This document shows positions 8,556-10,151 of a DNA stretch of 10,151 bases, piece by piece. Numbering within the stretch: the first letter of the stretch is position 1; every line of letters begins with the position of its first letter. The stretch lies in contig JADGJL010001101.1 of the NCBI GenBank assembly GCA_027600665.1, forward strand, positions 1 through 10,151, written 5' to 3'. The translations under genes were made by a program, and so were the position numbers. This DNA is from Irineochytrium annulatum. Taxonomy: Eukaryota > Chytridiomycota > Chytridiomycetes > Chytridiales > Chytridiaceae. Below the pieces are notes generated by a model. The model did not search any database. It was given only the letters and a program-made list of their open reading frames with translations, and was not told the origin of the DNA.

Positions 8556-10110
8556 ATGCGCGTCCTCAACGTCTTCACATCCGTTCTCGCGCTCTTCGCG
8601 TCGGGCGTCGTCGCGGCGCCTCTCGCCGTTCCGTCGGCCGACCTCGTCGCCAGGGGCGGCGGCAGCAACAAGGTAGACCCTCACCAGCCGTTCGCGGCCA
8701 AGTTCGGCTCCAGCGGCAACGCATACCCGATCGTGATGGTTCACGGGCTGTTGGGATGGGGCGAGAAACCCCTCGTTGGATGTAAGTTACTTTTATGCTA
8801 CTTCTTTTGCAGCTTTTCAACAACCTCTAACGCCCAAATAGTGCTGAAGTACTGGGGCGGCATCACCAGCGACCTCGTCGGCCTCCTCCGTGGCAACGGC
8901 TACACCGTCTACCAGCCCCACATGGGCCCCGTCTCCTCCAACTGGGAACGCGCTTGCGAGTTATACGCCCAGATCGTCGGCGCGCGCGTCGACTACGGCC
9001 TCGCACGTTCGAAGAAGATGGGCCACAGCCGGTTTGGCGAGGACTTTACTGGCAAGGCTCTTTACCGTAAGTTTTTTATTTTTCTTCCCATTGCTGTTCT
9101 GTACTAAAACATCTTGACACACAGCCCAATTCGCCACTGACCCTGCCGCCAAAATTCACCTTATCGGCCACTCGATGGGCGGGCCGACCGGTCGCATGTT
9201 CGTCCACTTGATGGCGTACGGCTTCCCCGAAGAGGTTGAGGCTTCGATCGCCGCCGGCACCACCGTCTCGCCCCTCTTCTGGACCAACCGCACCTCCAGC
9301 CAAGTCGACGGCTTCATCTCCATCTCCGGCGTTCTCGGCGGCTCCACTTTCGACGACTACCTCCGCGCCAACAACCTGCTTGCCGAGTATGTGTCATCTT
9401 TGTTGACCTGATTTTACTGTTCTGGCCAAAGCTAATTCTCTCTTGCTACCACCAGCTTCGTCATCAAGTTCGTCGAGCTCCTCGTCGGCGTCGACAAGCT
9501 CATCCCGAACCTGTACGACTTCCAACTCGGTCACTGGGGCCTTGACCAGAAGCCCGGCGAGAACTTCATCGCCTACATCAACCGCATCTTCTCTTCCGAT
9601 TGGGCCTCCAAGCCCTCCAACGGCCTCTTCGACCTCGGCGTCCAGGGCACCAACGACCCCCTGCTCTCGTGGGTCAAAAACTCGCCCGACACGTACTACT
9701 TCTCCCTCTCCGGCTTGACGACCTACAACGCCTTCAACGCCGCCCTCGCCGAGCCGACCACCTTGCTCTTCCTGCAGCCATTGGCCGGCATCGTTGGCTC
9801 GTACACCAACTCCTCCCTCAACCTCCCTGGCGGCGACGAGGCCTGGCACCCCAACGACGGGCTCGTGTCCGTCGTGTCCTCCCGCGCTGACAACTCCGGC
9901 TACAACCCCTACGTGGTCGACATGAGGAAGGGGACCCAGGACGTGGCCGACAGCGTGAGCGTCCCGCCCAAGAAGGGGATCTTTAACTGGTTGGGCCTGA
10001 TGGACAACCACGACCACTTGGCCATCATCGCCGTGCTGGATGTCGTCGGCGGGCAGATGAACCAGGTCTACATGAACTTTGCTGGACTGTTGGCTTCACT
10101 GCCGATGTAA
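8556..10110 (+). CDS. Secreted triacylglycerol lipase related to bacterial family I.5
   Basis: This is a probable extracellular alpha/beta-hydrolase that cleaves acylglycerol esters. Exons are 8556-8781, 8842-9066, 9125-9386 and 9456-10110, with GT-AG introns of 60, 58 and 69 bases, giving 455 residues. The start is the first ATG, with G at -3. Residues 1-21 form a signal peptide (positive start, hydrophobic core, A-A-P at the end). V62-H-G-L-L-G-W-G is the oxyanion-hole strand. The I.5-typical blocks K78-Y-W-G-G and G104-P-V-S-S-N-W-E-R-A-C follow. The triad is S167 in G-H-S-M-G, D372 in N-D-G and H425 in D-H-L. Zinc ligands of the Geobacillus enzymes (D, H, H, D) are replaced by E111, R131, H137 and G263, so structural zinc binding is doubtful. 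N-glycosylation sequons occur at N205 and N356. The length is slightly above the roughly 390-residue mature bacterial enzymes. The substrate range cannot be read from the sequence. Confidence 0.92.
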
Positions 10111-10151
10111 GGAAGCCTTGGGGCCTTGACCTTTGATGCTTGGCAGTGCGT

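Noticed and set aside
8039..8785. 248-codon plus-strand ORF overlapping the lipase promoter and first exon
   Set aside because: It is P/S/R-rich low-complexity sequence, spans the TATA-like box, and is out of frame with the lipase, whose signal peptide and motifs are clear.
9394..10017. 207-codon minus-strand ORF opposite the lipase
   Set aside because: It is a shadow of the codon-biased lipase exon 4 and has no recognisable domain.

Overview
The window looks like nuclear DNA of a filamentous fungus, most likely a basidiomycete of the Agaricomycetes type (inference). The reasons are short GT-AG introns, mostly 44-69 bases, with CTAAC/CTGAC-like branch points; GC-rich exons with AT-richer spacers; and fungal families such as an APSES transcription factor and a fungal OTT_1508-type deaminase. 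No bacterial operon structure, phage, insertion sequence, CRISPR array or tRNA was seen.

Layout. (1) About 4-1625, minus strand: a multi-exon deaminase-like gene with both halves of the zinc active site. Its 3' end carries a perfect 14-bp tandem duplication that sets the C-terminus, and its true start is unresolved. (2) About 1770-2031: spacer between divergently transcribed genes. (3) 2032-2853, plus strand: a four-exon gene for a Vma12/TMEM199-type assembly factor of the V-ATPase, located in the ER. (4) 2854-4048: about 1.2 kb with no recognisable gene, only short ambiguous open frames. (5) 4049-5292, plus strand: a three-exon APSES (KilA-N-like) DNA-binding protein without ankyrin repeats. 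(6) 5293-8555: about 3.3 kb with no confident gene. It holds three weak ORF candidates and, at its 3' end, a GC-rich lipase promoter with a 12-bp tandem repeat and a TATA-like box. (7) 8556-10110, plus strand: a four-exon secreted lipase closest in motifs to bacterial lipase family I.5 (Geobacillus/Staphylococcus type). Its catalytic triad is complete, but the family's zinc site appears lost.

The four genes show no obvious shared pathway: nucleotide or nucleic-acid chemistry, V-ATPase biogenesis, transcription control and extracellular lipid hydrolysis. They look like ordinary fungal neighbours rather than a cluster. No new multi-gene system is evident. The points most worth checking are the deaminase and its frame-changing duplication, the zinc-site loss in the lipase, the ankyrin-less APSES protein, and the long gene-poor stretches.
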